Below the pieces are notes generated by a model. The model ran no database searches, had not been told where the DNA came from, and saw nothing but the letters and a program-made list of their open reading frames with translations. From NCBI GenBank assembly GCA_003550325.1, contig QKWP01002129.1:21102-85101 (forward strand): a stretch of 64,000 nucleotides of DNA, written 5' to 3'. Source of the stretch: Gigaspora rosea (taxonomy: Eukaryota > Glomeromycota > Glomeromycetes > Diversisporales > Gigasporaceae). Numbering within the stretch: the first letter of the stretch is position 1; each line of letters starts with the position of its first letter. Below, piece by piece: positions 12,593 to 25,099 of the stretch. A program made the position numbers and the translations under genes.

Positions 12593-14205
12593 ATGACAAA
12601 GTTGTTCGAAAAGCTTTCAAATGATTGCCTTGAACTTCTTGGTGATAAAGAAGATTTCAATGTAATCATTAATGTTGGAGAATCAGCAGATACTAAGATA
12701 TTCCAAGCGCATTCTAGTATTTTAAGATATAGATCTTTGTATTTCCGTAATGAATTAGAAAATGCTAAAAAAGATAAAAATAACATTAAAACGATTAATT
12801 TAAAGCATATTTCCGTTCAACAATTTGAAGTAATTATTAAGTAAGTTATTTATTTTGATGAAGAAGTAATTTAGTCCTTATTTAAATAACTAAACCTATG
12901 TATTATGTGTAGGTTTTCGTATTTTGAATTTAGTGATTTAAATAAAGGGTTAATCTTACGAATCCATTAGATAACGATTATTTATTTATATATTATGTAT
13001 TTGCTTAAACTAATTTGAAATTACTAAATTTGCAAACTTAAAAAAGGTATATTTATGGAGGAGTGGTTTTATTAGAAAAAGATCAAGGAGCATCATTCAT
13101 TTTTGAACTCATCCTTGTTACTTCCGAGTTTCTTCTTGATGAATTAGTTAATCACCTTGAAACGCAATTAATTAATGAACATGCACACTGGCTCCGTTTA
13201 AATTTTGCCAGCATTTATCATAAAAGTTTTCAAAATGAAAATCTTCAAGAATTACAAAAATGGAGCAATGATATTTTGGCAAAGTATCCGGACAAAATTT
13301 TTGAATCAGAAAATTTCGCCACTCTTCCGGAAAATGCACTAATTTCGCTCCTTAAACGAGATGATTTACAAATGGATGAAGGAAAAATTTGGGAACATGT
13401 TATCGGATGGGGAATTGCTCAAAATAAATATTTACCATCCGATCCTAAAGACTGGTCTCATGAGAATTTTCTAGCTTTAAAGACCACTTTACAGAATTGT
13501 TTACCTTTTATCCGTTATTTCCAAATGTCAAATGAAGATATTGTTGAAAAAGTGAAGCCATATAAAAATATTCTTGATGAAAGTCTTTGGGATGATATAC
13601 TTATTAAATTTCTTACTCCAAATAAACAAATATTATCAACAATTCTTCCACCCCGTATGAAACCAACATTTGATCCATTTCCTTCAAAAGTTATCAATGA
13701 AAATCATGCAGCAGAAATTGCATCATGGATTGATAAGAAAACTGAAATGTATTCTGTGAAAAACAATCCATATAAGTTTAAAATGCTTCTTCGTGGAACA
13801 AGAGATGGTTTTACTGCACAATCATTTGGGAATTTATGTGACAAGCAATCAAATACTGTTGTGGTAATGAAGGTTAATGGCACTGATGAAATTCTTGGTG
13901 GGTATAACCCTACCCAATGGGATAAGTCAGTTGATAAATGGGTAAATAATAATGATAGTTTTATTTTTTCATTGAAAAATGGTACTATTCAATCCTCTAT
14001 TTTAAGTCGTGTAAAACCTTCACAAAGTGCAATTTATTGTTATCATTCTTATGGACCAGCTTTTGGTGGTGGTCATGATCTTTATATGGGAGATAATTTC
14101 AATCAAAATAATAATTGTTATTGTCTTCATAATTCATATGAAAAAGCGATTAGAAACCAAAGTGGTCAATCTTATTTTTGTGTAGAAGAATATGAAATAT
14201 TTTAA
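12593..14205 (+). CDS. BTB-BACK-TLDc protein, gene 2 (slightly shortened C-terminus)
   Basis: Exons are 12593-12840 and 13047-14205 (206-bp intron), encoding about 468 residues with the same BTB, BACK and TLDc order as gene 1. The predicted protein stops at EYEIF because the codon that is CAA (Gln) in genes 1 and 3 is TAA here (14203-14205), removing the last eight residues of the basic tail. The TLDc fold itself should be complete. Codon use and lack of other lesions suggest it is still functional. It is followed by module spacer and pseudogene B. Confidence 0.88.
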
Positions 14206-14858
14206 ATTCAAAAAAAAAAGTTATCTAACGAGTATTTTATTCAATATGCTTCAGTACACAATGTACACTACAAAATTATAGTATGCCTTATTGAAATCTA
14301 AGTAATTAATATCTGTATAAAATCACTTTATAATAAATTGCGATATTTTAAACAATGATCATAGTTATAGGACATATGCAACTGTTTAAAAATATAATAT
14401 TTTTTTGTAAGTTGGATTAAAGTAAAAGAGAAAGCAAACCAAAAGTATATATTATGTTTAAAATTGTCGGTTATTTAATAACATTAGTATATAACCAGTG
14501 CTTCCGGCATGTAAGTATGTAAAATAATAATTTATGCGCAAGTTCAGTAAGTTAATTTCATGCAATTTATAATTTTGCACACATGTAGTTCTTAAGGTCA
14601 AAACTTTTGGTAATTGAATGTTACAGAACGGGGTGTTGTCACTCAAAAACTCGGAAATTTGACACCGAATAGCGAAAATTTTATTATTATGACCTGCTTC
14701 AATTTATTAATTTAACTTGCTCAGAAATAACTTTTGTATAAAATAGATTATAATTGAGGTGAGTGTCGGAAAGTCTTGTGAATAATCTAAAAAGACTCGG
14801 AAATCCAAAATGTACTGTATGCACAGCATTGGGTGTTGTATGCAAGTCTAGATAATTA
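14206..14858. repeat. Module spacer, copy 2 of 4
   Basis: Non-coding DNA between gene 2 and pseudogene B. From about 14395 it is highly similar to 208-613, 21476-21925 and 26930-27396. Confidence 0.6.
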
Positions 14859-16457
14859 CTTTTGAACTCATCATTGATACTTCCAAGTTTATTCTTGATG
14901 AATCAATAAAGCGCCTTGAAGCATAATTATCAAAGCAAATTCAAATTGGCATCGGTTAAATTTTACGCCACTTATTATAAAATGAAACTTCAAGTGTTGC
15001 AGAAATGGAGTAATAATATTATTGCAAAGTAATTAGTCTTTTGGATCAGAAGACTTTACTTCTCTTTCAGAAAAATCTATTAATCTTACTCATTAAATGA
15101 GAAGATTAATAGATGGATGTAGGAAAATTTTGAATCCATATTGTCAGATGGGGAATTACTCAAAGTGCAGAGCAGACTTACAATCCGATCTTATAGATTG
15201 GTTTCAACACCTTAAAGACTACTTTGCCGAACTTTTTCACCTTTTATCCGCTATTTTCAAATATCAAATGATAATATTTTTGACAATGTGAAGTCATATA
15301 AAAATATCCTGAAGATAATCTTGTAGCTGATATGCTCAACAAATATTACCAACAATTCTTCCGTCACGTAAGATTTTAACACCAACATTCTCATCTAGGG
15401 AAATCGAACGAACCATTTCTCAGAAGTTATAAATGAAGATCATGCAGCAGAAATTGCGTCATGGATTGATAACAGGGTTACCGAAAAATTAATTGCATTA
15501 AATTGTATTATACAATTAATAATTATGATAAAAAAAAACTATCATTAAAAATCATGAATTCAATTAATAATTGCAATTAATTGCAACATTACTTTGTTAA
15601 GATATAAATTTAGACAAGTAATTGAAAGTAATTGGCACTTATTATAAGACTCACCCAGTTAAAAATATTAACTACACTTTCTATTAGCTATGTAACACTT
15701 GTATTTACGTTTATTGGTTTGCTCGATTTCAAATTTCAAATTAAATAAAATAATATAAAAAAAAAGAAATTAGTTTATTATCTGATTTCTTTGTGTAGTT
15801 ACGCATATTACTAATAAAATTTTTGTTTAATTACTATTTCTGGCGCTAATATCATATACCTATGTTGCTTTATCACATTGGTAAATCGTAGTAAAATTGC
15901 AATTAATTGACTAATTGTTACGGCGTCACCAATTAATTTAATTGAGTTCAAAAAATTGCAATTAATCGCCCTTACAACCAATTATTCAGTAGGCCTGATT
16001 GATAAGAAAACTGAAATGTATTCTAACATTATCCATATAAGTTTAAACCGCTACTTCGTGGAACAAGACATGGTTTTACTAAATAATCAATCTGGGATTT
16101 ATGAGACAAGCAAGCAAACGCTGCTGTAGTAATGAAGGTTAATGGTACTGACAAAATTCTCTGGATGTAGCCCAATCCAATGGGATAAACCAGTTGGTAA
16201 TTGTAATGATGGTTTTATTTTTTCATTCAAAAATGATAATATTCATTCCTCTATTCTAAGTCGCGTAAAAAATTCACAATGTGCAATTTTTGTAATTTTG
16301 GTGTGGTAATTATCTTAATATTAGAGATAATTTCTATTAAAATAATAATTGTTATTGTAATAATGATTCATATGAGAAAGCAATTAGAAACCAGATGACC
16401 CATTTTATGTAGAAGCGTATGAAGTATTTCAAATTCAAAAAAAAAAAATAAATATCT
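14859..16457 (+). pseudogene. BTB-BACK-TLDc pseudogene B
   Basis: Exon-2-like sequence (BACK plus TLDc) with many stops and frameshifts and no BTB exon. It shares with pseudogene A the same missing parts, the same hAT-type MITE at the same base, and long stretches of near identity. The end corresponds to the conserved EYEVFQIQ tail (about 16415-16440). The two pseudogenes are therefore sister copies of one already decayed ancestor. Confidence 0.8.
15473..15997 (+). mobile_element. hAT-type MITE, copy 2 (525 bp) in pseudogene B
   Basis: The 8-bp target duplication ATTGATAA (15465-15472 and 15998-16005) is the same as in copy 1, at the same codon of the pseudogene. Ends are CAGGGTTACCGAA (left) and CAGGCCTACTGAA (right, reversed). 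It lacks the internal tandem duplication seen in copy 1. It represents the same ancestral insertion as copy 1 rather than an independent event. Confidence 0.85.
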
Positions 16458-17735
16458 AACAAATAGTTTGTTCAATATATATATATTGAGCAATATATTA
16501 AATTATAACGGTAGTATCTTTTCTGTATATTGTTGAAAAAATATTATACGTAATTTTATACTGTATATGTACAGGTAATCAAAAAAAGATTTTTATTACA
16601 TATGTGGTAGTATTATTGTTATACTAATAAGCACTATGCAATGATATAAATTATCTGAACAATAATATCTAATTATGAACTTTTCGTTATAACTTATGAC
16701 CTTCGAAAAAAAAGAGTGATCTATTATTGTACTAATTCAGTTATTTGTTAGAATTGTTTATCTAGTTAAAACAGTCTGATATAATTACAAGCATTTATTT
16801 GTCCTTCATTTGTAAAGAGTCTCTTACTATGAACTCTTATGAGTATTACTCTTTATATTATCAAAAATTTTACATTCAAATAATCAAAATTCGTGTCTAA
16901 TACATTTAGATTATGTTATTGCATATATTTTCACAGTGAAATTTACAGTATTTCAAATGATTTTTGTTGCGTAATAATTTTTTTTTTATATAATACTTTT
17001 AATTTCATATTATTCCTAATAATTCCAATTCACCTAAACAATATGCTATTTAATTTAATTTTAGTCCAGTGATGAAAAGTAGAAATATTTATTGATATAG
17101 TGTAATATAGTATTCATGAGATAAAAAAAAATACTTTATCAGTATTAATATTTGATAATCGATCGATGTTCTTTTGATCGTGCTAGATTTCTGCGCTCAA
17201 TGTTCTTTTTGATTGTGCTAGATTTCTGCGCTGTTTATTAGATTATCAAAAGTTTGATGTTAAATACAATACGAAATACATAAACTAAGAAATGAAAGAA
17301 TCATAAAAAATATTGATTGTTTGTGTGCTTTGTCTTTATAATTCTATTCATTATATGATTTTAATCGGATGCACGAAAATACAGATTTTGGCCAAGACAT
17401 ACAGTGATAAATTAATACACATTTATCAATTGTATCGTTATATTCTTTACTATATGGTAAGAAGAATCTAGTTTCTATAAAGCAGTTTGGTCCTAGATCG
17501 CAAGCATGAAATGCATCGATGCATTAATTATTAGAATAACGAACATCCGTTTTCTAAAATCTAATTATATTTATTAAACTCCGGGTATGGACTAAAATTT
17601 GCCATCTTAAATAAGACGAGCCTAGTATGACCAATTGTTTGTTTTAAAAAATGTAAAAACTTCACTATTAGGTTGATTCGTTTTCGTTACTAAATTGGGG
17701 TTCGTAATACGTGATTTTTTGCGTTACACATAATT
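16458..17735. other. Spacer between pseudogene B and gene 3
   Basis: AT-rich module spacer, matching 6797-7905 and 23850-24990 in part. A duplicated motif (GTGCTAGATTTCTGCGCT at about 17180 and 17214) is present. No gene is seen. Confidence 0.5.
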
Positions 17736-17852
17736 CTTAATTTTAATTGGCTACCGAAGTTTTTAATCAGCTCACGGGGAACGCCAAATTTGATAAATAC
17801 GTACACAATGAAATGCAGTAGTGTAACTTATACTTAGACTAAACAAATTCAA
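17736..17852 (+). promoter_or_regulatory. Conserved 5' leader of gene 3 with inverted CCAAT box
   Basis: ATTGG at 17746-17750, 103 bp before the ATG, within the shared leader block. Confidence 0.45.
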
Positions 17853-19486
17853 ATGACAAAATTTTTCGAAAAGCTTTCAAATGATTGCCTTGAACTTCTT
17901 GATGATAAAGAAGATTTCAATGTAATCATTAATGTTGGAGAATCAACAAATACTAAGATATTCCAAGCGCATTCTAATATTTTAAGATATAGATCTTTGT
18001 ATTTCCGTAATGAATTAGCAAATGTTAGAAAAGATAAAAATAACGTTAAAACGATTAATTTAACGAATATTTCCATTCAACAATTTGAAGTAATTATTAA
18101 GTAAGTTATTTATTTTGATGAATCAGTTAATTAGTCCTTATTTAAATAAATAAACCTCGCATTATGGGTATGCTTTCGTATTTTGAATTTAGGGATTTAA
18201 ATAAGTGCTAATCTTACGAATTCATAAAGACAATAATTATTGATTATATTATGTATTTGTTAAAACTAATTTTGAAATTACTAAATTTGCAAACTTAAAA
18301 AAGGTATATTTATGGAGGTGTGGTTTTATTAGAAAAAGATCAAGGAGCATCGTTCATTTTTGAACTTATCCCTGCTGCTTCCGAGTTTCTTCTTGATGAA
18401 TTAGTAAACCACCTTGAAACACAATTAATTAATGAAAATGCACACTGGCTGCGTTTAAAATTTTCTAACATTTATTATAAAAGTTTCCAAAATGAAAATC
18501 TTCAAGAATTACAAAAATGGTGCAATGATATTTTGGCAAAGTATCCGGACAAAATTTTTGAATCAGAATATTTCGCCACTCTTCCGGAAAATGCACTAAT
18601 TTCACTCATTAAGCGAGATGATTTACAAATGGATGAAGGAAAAATTTGGGAACATGTTATCAGATGGGGAATTGCTCAAAATAATTATTTACCGTCCGAT
18701 CCTAAAGACTGGTCTCATGAGAATTTTCTAGCTTTAAAGACCACTTTACAGAATTGTTTACCTTTTATCCGTTATTTCCAAATGTCAACTGATGATCTTG
18801 TTGAAAAAGTGAATCCATATAAAAATATTCTTGATGAAAGTCTTTGGGATGATATACTTATAAAATCTATTGCTCCAAATAAACAAATATTATCAATAAT
18901 TCTTCCGCCCCGTATGAAACCAACATTTGATCCATTTCCTTCAAAAGTTATCAATGAAAATCATGCAGCAGAAATTGTGTCATGGATTGATAAGAAAACT
19001 GAAATGTATTCTGCGAAAAATAATCCGTATAAATTTAAAATGCTTCTTCGTGGAACAAGAGATGGTTTTACTGCACAATCATTTTGGAATTTATGTGACA
19101 AGCAAGCAAATACTGTTGTGGTAGTGAAGGTTAATGGGACTGATGAAATTCTTGGTGGATATAATCCAATGCAATGGGATAAATCATTTAATAATTATGT
19201 GAATTGCAATGATTGCTTTATTTTTTCATTGAAAAATGGTACTATTCAATCCTCTATTTTAAGTCGTGTAAAAGATTCACAATATGCAATCTATTGTGGT
19301 TCTAAATATGGACCAGTTTTTGGTTATGGTAATGATCTTTATATGGATAATAATTCAAATCAAAATGATCAATGTTATTGTAATCATCGTTCATATGAAG
19401 AAACGATTAGAAACCATAGTGGTATATCTCGTTTTTGTGTGGAAGAATATGAAGTATTTCAAATTCAGAAAAAAAACGATATCTAA
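17853..19486 (+). CDS. BTB-BACK-TLDc protein, gene 3
   Basis: Exons 17853-18100 and 18304-19486 (203-bp intron) encode about 476 residues. The BTB, BACK and TLDc domains are intact and the first exon differs from gene 1 by only a few residues. The C-terminal third of TLDc (about 19140-19480) is the most divergent part between the four paralogues, notably the segment between SILSRV and the final EYEVF. Same predicted adaptor-type role as gene 1, with substrate unknown. Confidence 0.9.
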
Positions 19487-19878
19487 CGAGTAGTTTATTC
19501 AATATTCAATATGCGTCAGTACACAATGTACACTATCTAATTATTGCATGCCTTATTGATATCTAAGTAATAATGTTTATATAAAATCTCTTTATTATAA
19601 ATTGCAATATTTTAAACAATAATCACATTATAGGACATAATGCAACCGTTTGAAAATATAAATATTTTCTTGACAGTTGGTTTAGAGCAGTGTTGTCCAC
19701 TGGACCATTCCAGTGGATATCACTGGAACTGGATGGCCATTGGACTTAAACTGGATGGAATTGGAAGCAAATTTACTTCCAGTGATCGGATGTTCACTGG
19801 ACTGTTCCGGTGAAGATTTTTATTGGCTGGATGGAGCTTCCAATGACTTCCAGTGACTTCCAATGAAAAAAAAACTAT

Positions 19879-20696
19879 TTAAGGGTAGGGGTATGTAGAT
19901 CATTTATCATATGATTTTTGTGGTATCGATTTTTCTTTTTAAAGTTTAGTAAAAATTTTTTTAAGCAAATCATTTAAGGGTAGGGTGAACATAGATCATT
20001 TATCATATGATTTTAGTGGTACAATGAGATTTATATAGAAAATAAAAATGTGCTACAAATAAAACTTTTTACGGTTGTTATTAATTTAGCCAAAAATTTT
20101 ATAATATAGTAGTACAAAATACTCTTTTTATAATAGTAAAATTTTAATAAATATAGTATTTGAAAAAATTATACTTCTATATGTCGTAAAGTTTTCCTAA
20201 GTCAGCTCAAATTTTCCTTAGCTACACAAAAATTATCTATGTTGTTTACAATTGTGATTGGTCGATCACCTGATTTCATATGATCACAACGTGATCACTA
20301 ATAAAAATGATCTACGTTCACCCTACCCTTAAACTATTAAAAAATTATAGAGCAGGTTTTTGTGATTCTAAAAATAGTAAAATTAAGTTGTTTACAAAAT
20401 CATATGATGATCATATGATATCGACCAATCAAAATTAATGATTTTGTGTAACTCGGGGAAATTTGAGCCAACTGGGGGAAACTTTATGATATATCTAAGT
20501 ATAATTTTTTTAAATATATACTATATTAAAATTTTACTATTATAAAACGTGTGTTTTATTCTATATATTATAAAATTTAAGTCAAATTTGGTTGCAACTA
20601 TAAAAAGTTTTATTAGTAGCACATTTTCAATTTCTATATAAATCTCATTGTACCACGAAAATCATATGATAAATGATCTAGTACCCCTACCCTTAA
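19879..20696. mobile_element. TTAA-flanked inverted-repeat element (outer copy)
   Basis: Long inverted termini begin TTAAGGGTAGGGGTA and continue for about 45 bp (TAGATCATTTATCATATGATTTT). Removing the inner copy leaves about 460 bp. The TTAA flanks suggest a piggyBac-type target, although a TA target cannot be excluded. It has no coding capacity. Confidence 0.75.
19974..20332. mobile_element. TTAA-flanked element (inner copy nested in its own family)
   Basis: Termini TTAAGGGTAGGGTGAAC (left) and the reverse complement (right), about 359 bp including TTAA. Its body is homologous to the right half of the outer copy in reverse orientation, so one family member jumped into another. Confidence 0.75.
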
Positions 20697-21475
20697 TATA
20701 TATACGTACTGTATTAGCTATACTGTATTCATTGTTTTATTATAGTTAAATTTCAAAAAAAAAATAATTATTTTTTTTAATTTCTTTCATGATAATTTAG
20801 AATTTAAACAAAAACTATAGCTCTAATTTTGAGGCATAATAAATGAGTGCTTGAGAGGAAATAAAATTTAATCAATCATAAATTCTATTTCCTGATTGTC
20901 ACTCTCGCATATTCAAATGATATCTTACACATATATAAGATAGTCGAATAGGCTAAAATTATGCGAGTATATGCTAATAATTGATACTATAATGCAGTAA
21001 AAAGCCTATCTTCAGATTGAAATAAATATAAATGCCGGATAAGCGAAGCGCGAAATAATACCATCTGCACATTATTTAATTCTACAATTAACCTCACACT
21101 AATTCAAGTATAAAGGTATTTAAAGTGATTGTATGTAGAATTTAGTAAATTAAGGCATATTTGCCAAATCAATCAATATAATATTAATACGTAGTGCCAT
21201 ACCGCAGTGATAATAGCGAAATTTATTCTTTATTGTAATAAATAAATTTTTATACGGATCTAATAACGTAGAGATTTTATGCAATATCACGTGAAAATAT
21301 GTACATTCTTATTGGTTAATGTTATTTGGTATCAACGCATTTTAATAGAACGATAATATAGGTTCTAATGGGAAAATTCTTCCAATGGGAATTCCCATTG
21401 GAACTGCTGGACCTCTGGAAGAATTTGGACGTCCAATGGGGTTCCAGACTTCCAATGTACATCACTGGTTTAGAG

Positions 21476-21924
21476 TAAAAGAGAAAACAAACCAAAAAAG
21501 TGCATATTATGTGTAAAGCTATTTATTATTTAATAAAATTGGCGTATAACCCGTGCTTCCGGCACGAATGAATGTAAAATTACCATAATTTTATATAATT
21601 TATGCGTAAGCTCAGTAAGTTAATTTTCATGTAATTTATAATTTTGCTCATATGCAGTTTTTGAGGTCAAAATTTTTGATATTGAATAGCTACAGAGCGG
21701 GTGTTATCATTCAGAAACCAGAAGTTTGACACCGAAAAGCGCAAATTTTATTATCATCACCTGCTTCAATTTATTAATTTAACGTGCTCAGAGATAACTT
21801 TTGTATATAATAGATTTATGATTGAGTTAGAGTCGGACAGTCTTGCGAACAGTCTAAAAGGACTCAGACATCCAAAATGTACTGTATGTACAACATTGGA
21901 TGTTGTATACAAGTCTAGAAAATT
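21476..21924. repeat. Module spacer, copy 3 of 4
   Basis: Continues the spacer interrupted by the hAT-type element. The short ORF here (21701-21979) has no counterpart in the other spacer copies and is not considered a gene. Confidence 0.6.
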
Positions 21925-23327
21925 ACATTCTTGTTGCTTTGCTCAAAGTGCCAAATTACAGTCTGATCTTAAAGACTGATCTCATGACAGTTTCCTCACC
22001 TTAAAAACTGCTTAACAGAATTTTGTTTTACCTTTTATTCGCTATTTCCAAATATCAAATGATAATATTTTTGACAAAGTGAAGTCATATAAAAATATTC
22101 TTGAAGAAAATCTTGAGATTAATATGCTCAAAAAATTTATTACTCCAAATAGACAAATATTATCAACAATTCTTCGGCCACGTAAGATTTTAACATCAAC
22201 ATTCTCATCGAAAGAAATAAAACCATTTCCTTCAGAAGTTATCAATGAAAATCATGCAGCAGATATTGCATCATGGATTGATAAGAAATTAAAATGTATT
22301 CTGTAATGAATAATCCATATAAGTTTAAACTGCTACTTCATGGAACAAGAGATGGTTTTAAAGAATCAGTTTGGAATTTATGAGACAAGCAAGCAAACAT
22401 TGTGTAGTAATGAAGGTGAATGGTACTGACAAAATTCTCGGTTATAAACCAGTTGGTAATTGTAATGATGGTTTTATTTATTTTTTGCAAAATGATACTA
22501 GTCAATCTTCTATTCTAAGTCGCGTAAAAAATTCACAATGCGCAATTCTTTGTAATTATAATTATGGATCAATTTTTTGATGGTGGAAATGAATCAAAGT
22601 AATAATAATTGCTATTGCAATCATGATTCATTGGCGTGCGCGGTATACATGTATAATATCAAAACTATACGTGGTATCATATAAAATTTATATTGATGAT
22701 TTTTTTGAAATGTCGTGTAACAATATCGAAGATGTATTTTACAAGGTATTTTGTATTCTTTAATTGGAACTGGCGTTTATTCTTTAACACGCAAGTTCAA
22801 ATCTTTATTTAGATGCACAGCCTTTAAATTGATTGCTTCAAATACAAATTTTGTAAGGTAAGTATTATATTAAGTTCCAAAAAAACAAAGTTACGAAGTA
22901 AAATTTATATTTTAATTGAAAGAATTACCAGTTTATTCAATTTTGCTCGATTAATTTAAGTAAAAATTTGCTCGTTTAAAGAGAGACAGGAAAAAAGTTT
23001 GTTTTCAATAAATGGCGAAAAAAAATCTTGTAACTTTGTAAAAAACTATGTGTAAGAATCGCTTAGTTGTAAAATTTTCCAACTAAGAAAAGATAAACAA
23101 CCCATGCATCTAAAGAATTTTATATATAAAAAACATTAAGTAGTTCATATATTAATAATCACTTCAAATCTCGATTATTTAAAAAATAAGGAATCAACAT
23201 ATAATTTTGATTTACATAGTATACCGCGCACCCCAATGATTCATGTGAAAAAGCAATTAGAAACCAAGATGCCCATTTTGTGCAGAAGAATTTGAAGTAT
23301 TTCAAATTCAGAAAAAATAAATATATA
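21925..23327 (+). pseudogene. BTB-BACK-TLDc pseudogene C
   Basis: Most of the BACK region is deleted: sequence jumps from the VAS-like start to the segment before TLDc. Residual open pieces are 22079-22306 and 22371-22580. It lacks the hAT-type MITE of pseudogenes A and B and so shows the intact target (ATTGATAA near 22267). A MULE-type MITE interrupts its 3' part at 22632-23235. The tail resumes at 23236-23327. Confidence 0.8.
22632..23235. mobile_element. MULE-type MITE, 604 bp, in pseudogene C
   Basis: Flanked by a 9-bp direct repeat, ATGATTCAT (22623-22631 and 23236-23244). The uninterrupted site is present in pseudogene B. The terminal inverted repeats are 17 bp with one mismatch, TGGCGTGCGCGGTATAC / TGGGGTGCGCGGTATAC. 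The 9-bp duplication suggests Mutator, but the ends differ from those of the 4-kb element, so a different family mobilised it. The interior has no convincing ORF. Confidence 0.82.
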
Positions 23328-24985
23328 ACAAATAATTTGTTCAATATATACATTGCGCAATGTATCAAATTAAAACGGTAGTATCTTTTCTATACATTAT
23401 TGAAAATATTAAACGTAATTTTAACACAATACACAGTATGTACATGCAATCAAAAAAAAAAGATTTTATTACATATGTGTGTAGTATTATTGTTATATCA
23501 ATAAACACTATGCAATGATATAAATTATCTGAACTATGACATCATAACTTGTATGGCATTCTAAAAAAAAAAGGAGTTATCTATTATTGTACTAATTTAG
23601 TTTTATTTGTTAGAATTGTTCATCTAGTTAAAAACATGCTTATATGTTTAATTAACTCAATATATAATTACGCAAACATATATTTGTCCCTCATTTGTAA
23701 AGAGTCTCTTACTATGAAGCACTTATGAGTATTACTCTTTCTATTATCGATCAAATTACCAATCTTTATGAGCATCAGTTTAGATATATATTAACCAAAT
23801 TGTCGGCTAAATTTAAACCAATTTCTAATACGCAATCTATTTGTAACTGTTATTAGCTATTAAATCACATAATAAGCACTAAATTTAGTATTCGAGATCT
23901 ACATGTATTATAGATATTTGCCTTGTTTTTTTTTCACTTAAGATACAGTATTTAACAAAAAAAAAACCAATTTTGCGTTAAATTGGGAGATAAATGAATA
24001 AAAATTCTGACTTCAAATAATCGAAATTAGTGCATAATAAATTTAGATTTTGTTATTGCATATATTTCATGTGAAATTTACTGTGTTTTCAAATAATTAT
24101 TGTAAATAGTTTTTTTTTTACTTATACAATATTTTTATTTCACATTTTGCCTAATAATTCAAAGCCATCTATAAAATATGCTATATTTATATTTATGTTT
24201 AATTTAATTTTAGTCCAGTGATGTAAAGTGGAAATATGTATTGATATAGAGTAGTATAGTATTCGTGAGATAAAAAATACTTTATCAGTATTGATGGTTG
24301 ATAATCGATCAATGTTCTTTTGATGGTGCCAGATTTCTGTATTGTTTATTAAATTATGAAAGTTTAATGTTAAAATACAATACGAAATACATAATCTAAA
24401 GAAAATGAAAAAATCATAAATAATATTGAATACTTTGTCTTTATAATTATATTCATTATATGATTTTATCGGATGCACGGAATATACAGATTCTAATCAA
24501 GAAATAACGTTCTTTTGATCGTGCCAGATTTCTGTGTTGCTTATTAAATTATCAAAAGTATGATGCTAAATATAATATGAAATACATAATCTAAAGAAAA
24601 GGAAAGAACCATAAATAATATTGGTTGCTTGTCTTTATTATTCTATGATTTTAATCGGATGCACGATTATACAGATTGATCAAGAAATACAGTGATAAAT
24701 TAATACACATTTATCAATTCCATAAAGCAGTTTTTGATCCTAGATCGCAAGTAAGATTTAAATCGATGCATCAATTGAGAATAACGAAAATCCGGGTTTC
24801 CAAAATCTAATTATATTTATTAAACTCCGGGTATGGAATAAAATTTGGCATATTAAATAAGACGAGTCTAGTATCATTATCTGTTTGCTGTAAAATTGTA
24901 AAACCTTACTATTAGGTTAAGTGTACGTTTTCGCTACTAAATTGGGGTAAAGAAAATTAATAGATGTTTTGCGTTACAAATAATT
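23328..24985. other. Spacer between pseudogene C and gene 4
   Basis: AT-rich module spacer. It contains the empty target of the 4-kb MULE at 23821-23830. Two related copies of a stretch starting GTTCTTTTGAT (about 24311 and 24509) indicate a local duplication of about 200 bp. No gene is supported. Confidence 0.5.
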
Positions 24986-25099
24986 CTTAATTTTAATTGG
25001 CTACGAAATTTTTAGTCAGCTCAACGATGAGCGCCAAAATTGATATAAATACGTACACAATGAATGCAGTAGTGTAACATATACGTAATAGACTTAACA
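24986..25099 (+). promoter_or_regulatory. Conserved 5' leader of gene 4 with inverted CCAAT box
   Basis: ATTGG at 24996-25000, 100 bp before the ATG, in the leader block shared by the four genes. This copy is the most diverged of the four. Confidence 0.4.

Larger units (their letters stand above)
19688..21467 (+). mobile_element. hAT-type element, 1.78 kb, non-autonomous
   Basis: It is flanked by an 8-bp direct repeat, GTTTAGAG (19680-19687 and 21468-21475), inserted in the module spacer; the unoccupied equivalent is near 14411. The ends are inverted repeats, CAGTGTTGTCCACTGG and CAGTGATGTACATTGG, typical hAT termini. The subterminal regions are dense in short CCAGTGGA/TCCAATGG-type motifs in both orientations, as expected of transposase-binding arrays. 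There is no transposase ORF. A second family is nested inside (19879-20696). Confidence 0.88.

Noticed and set aside
24140..24478. 112-codon minus-strand ORF
   Set aside because: Lies in module spacer; the matching spacer at 17000-17350 does not preserve the frame.
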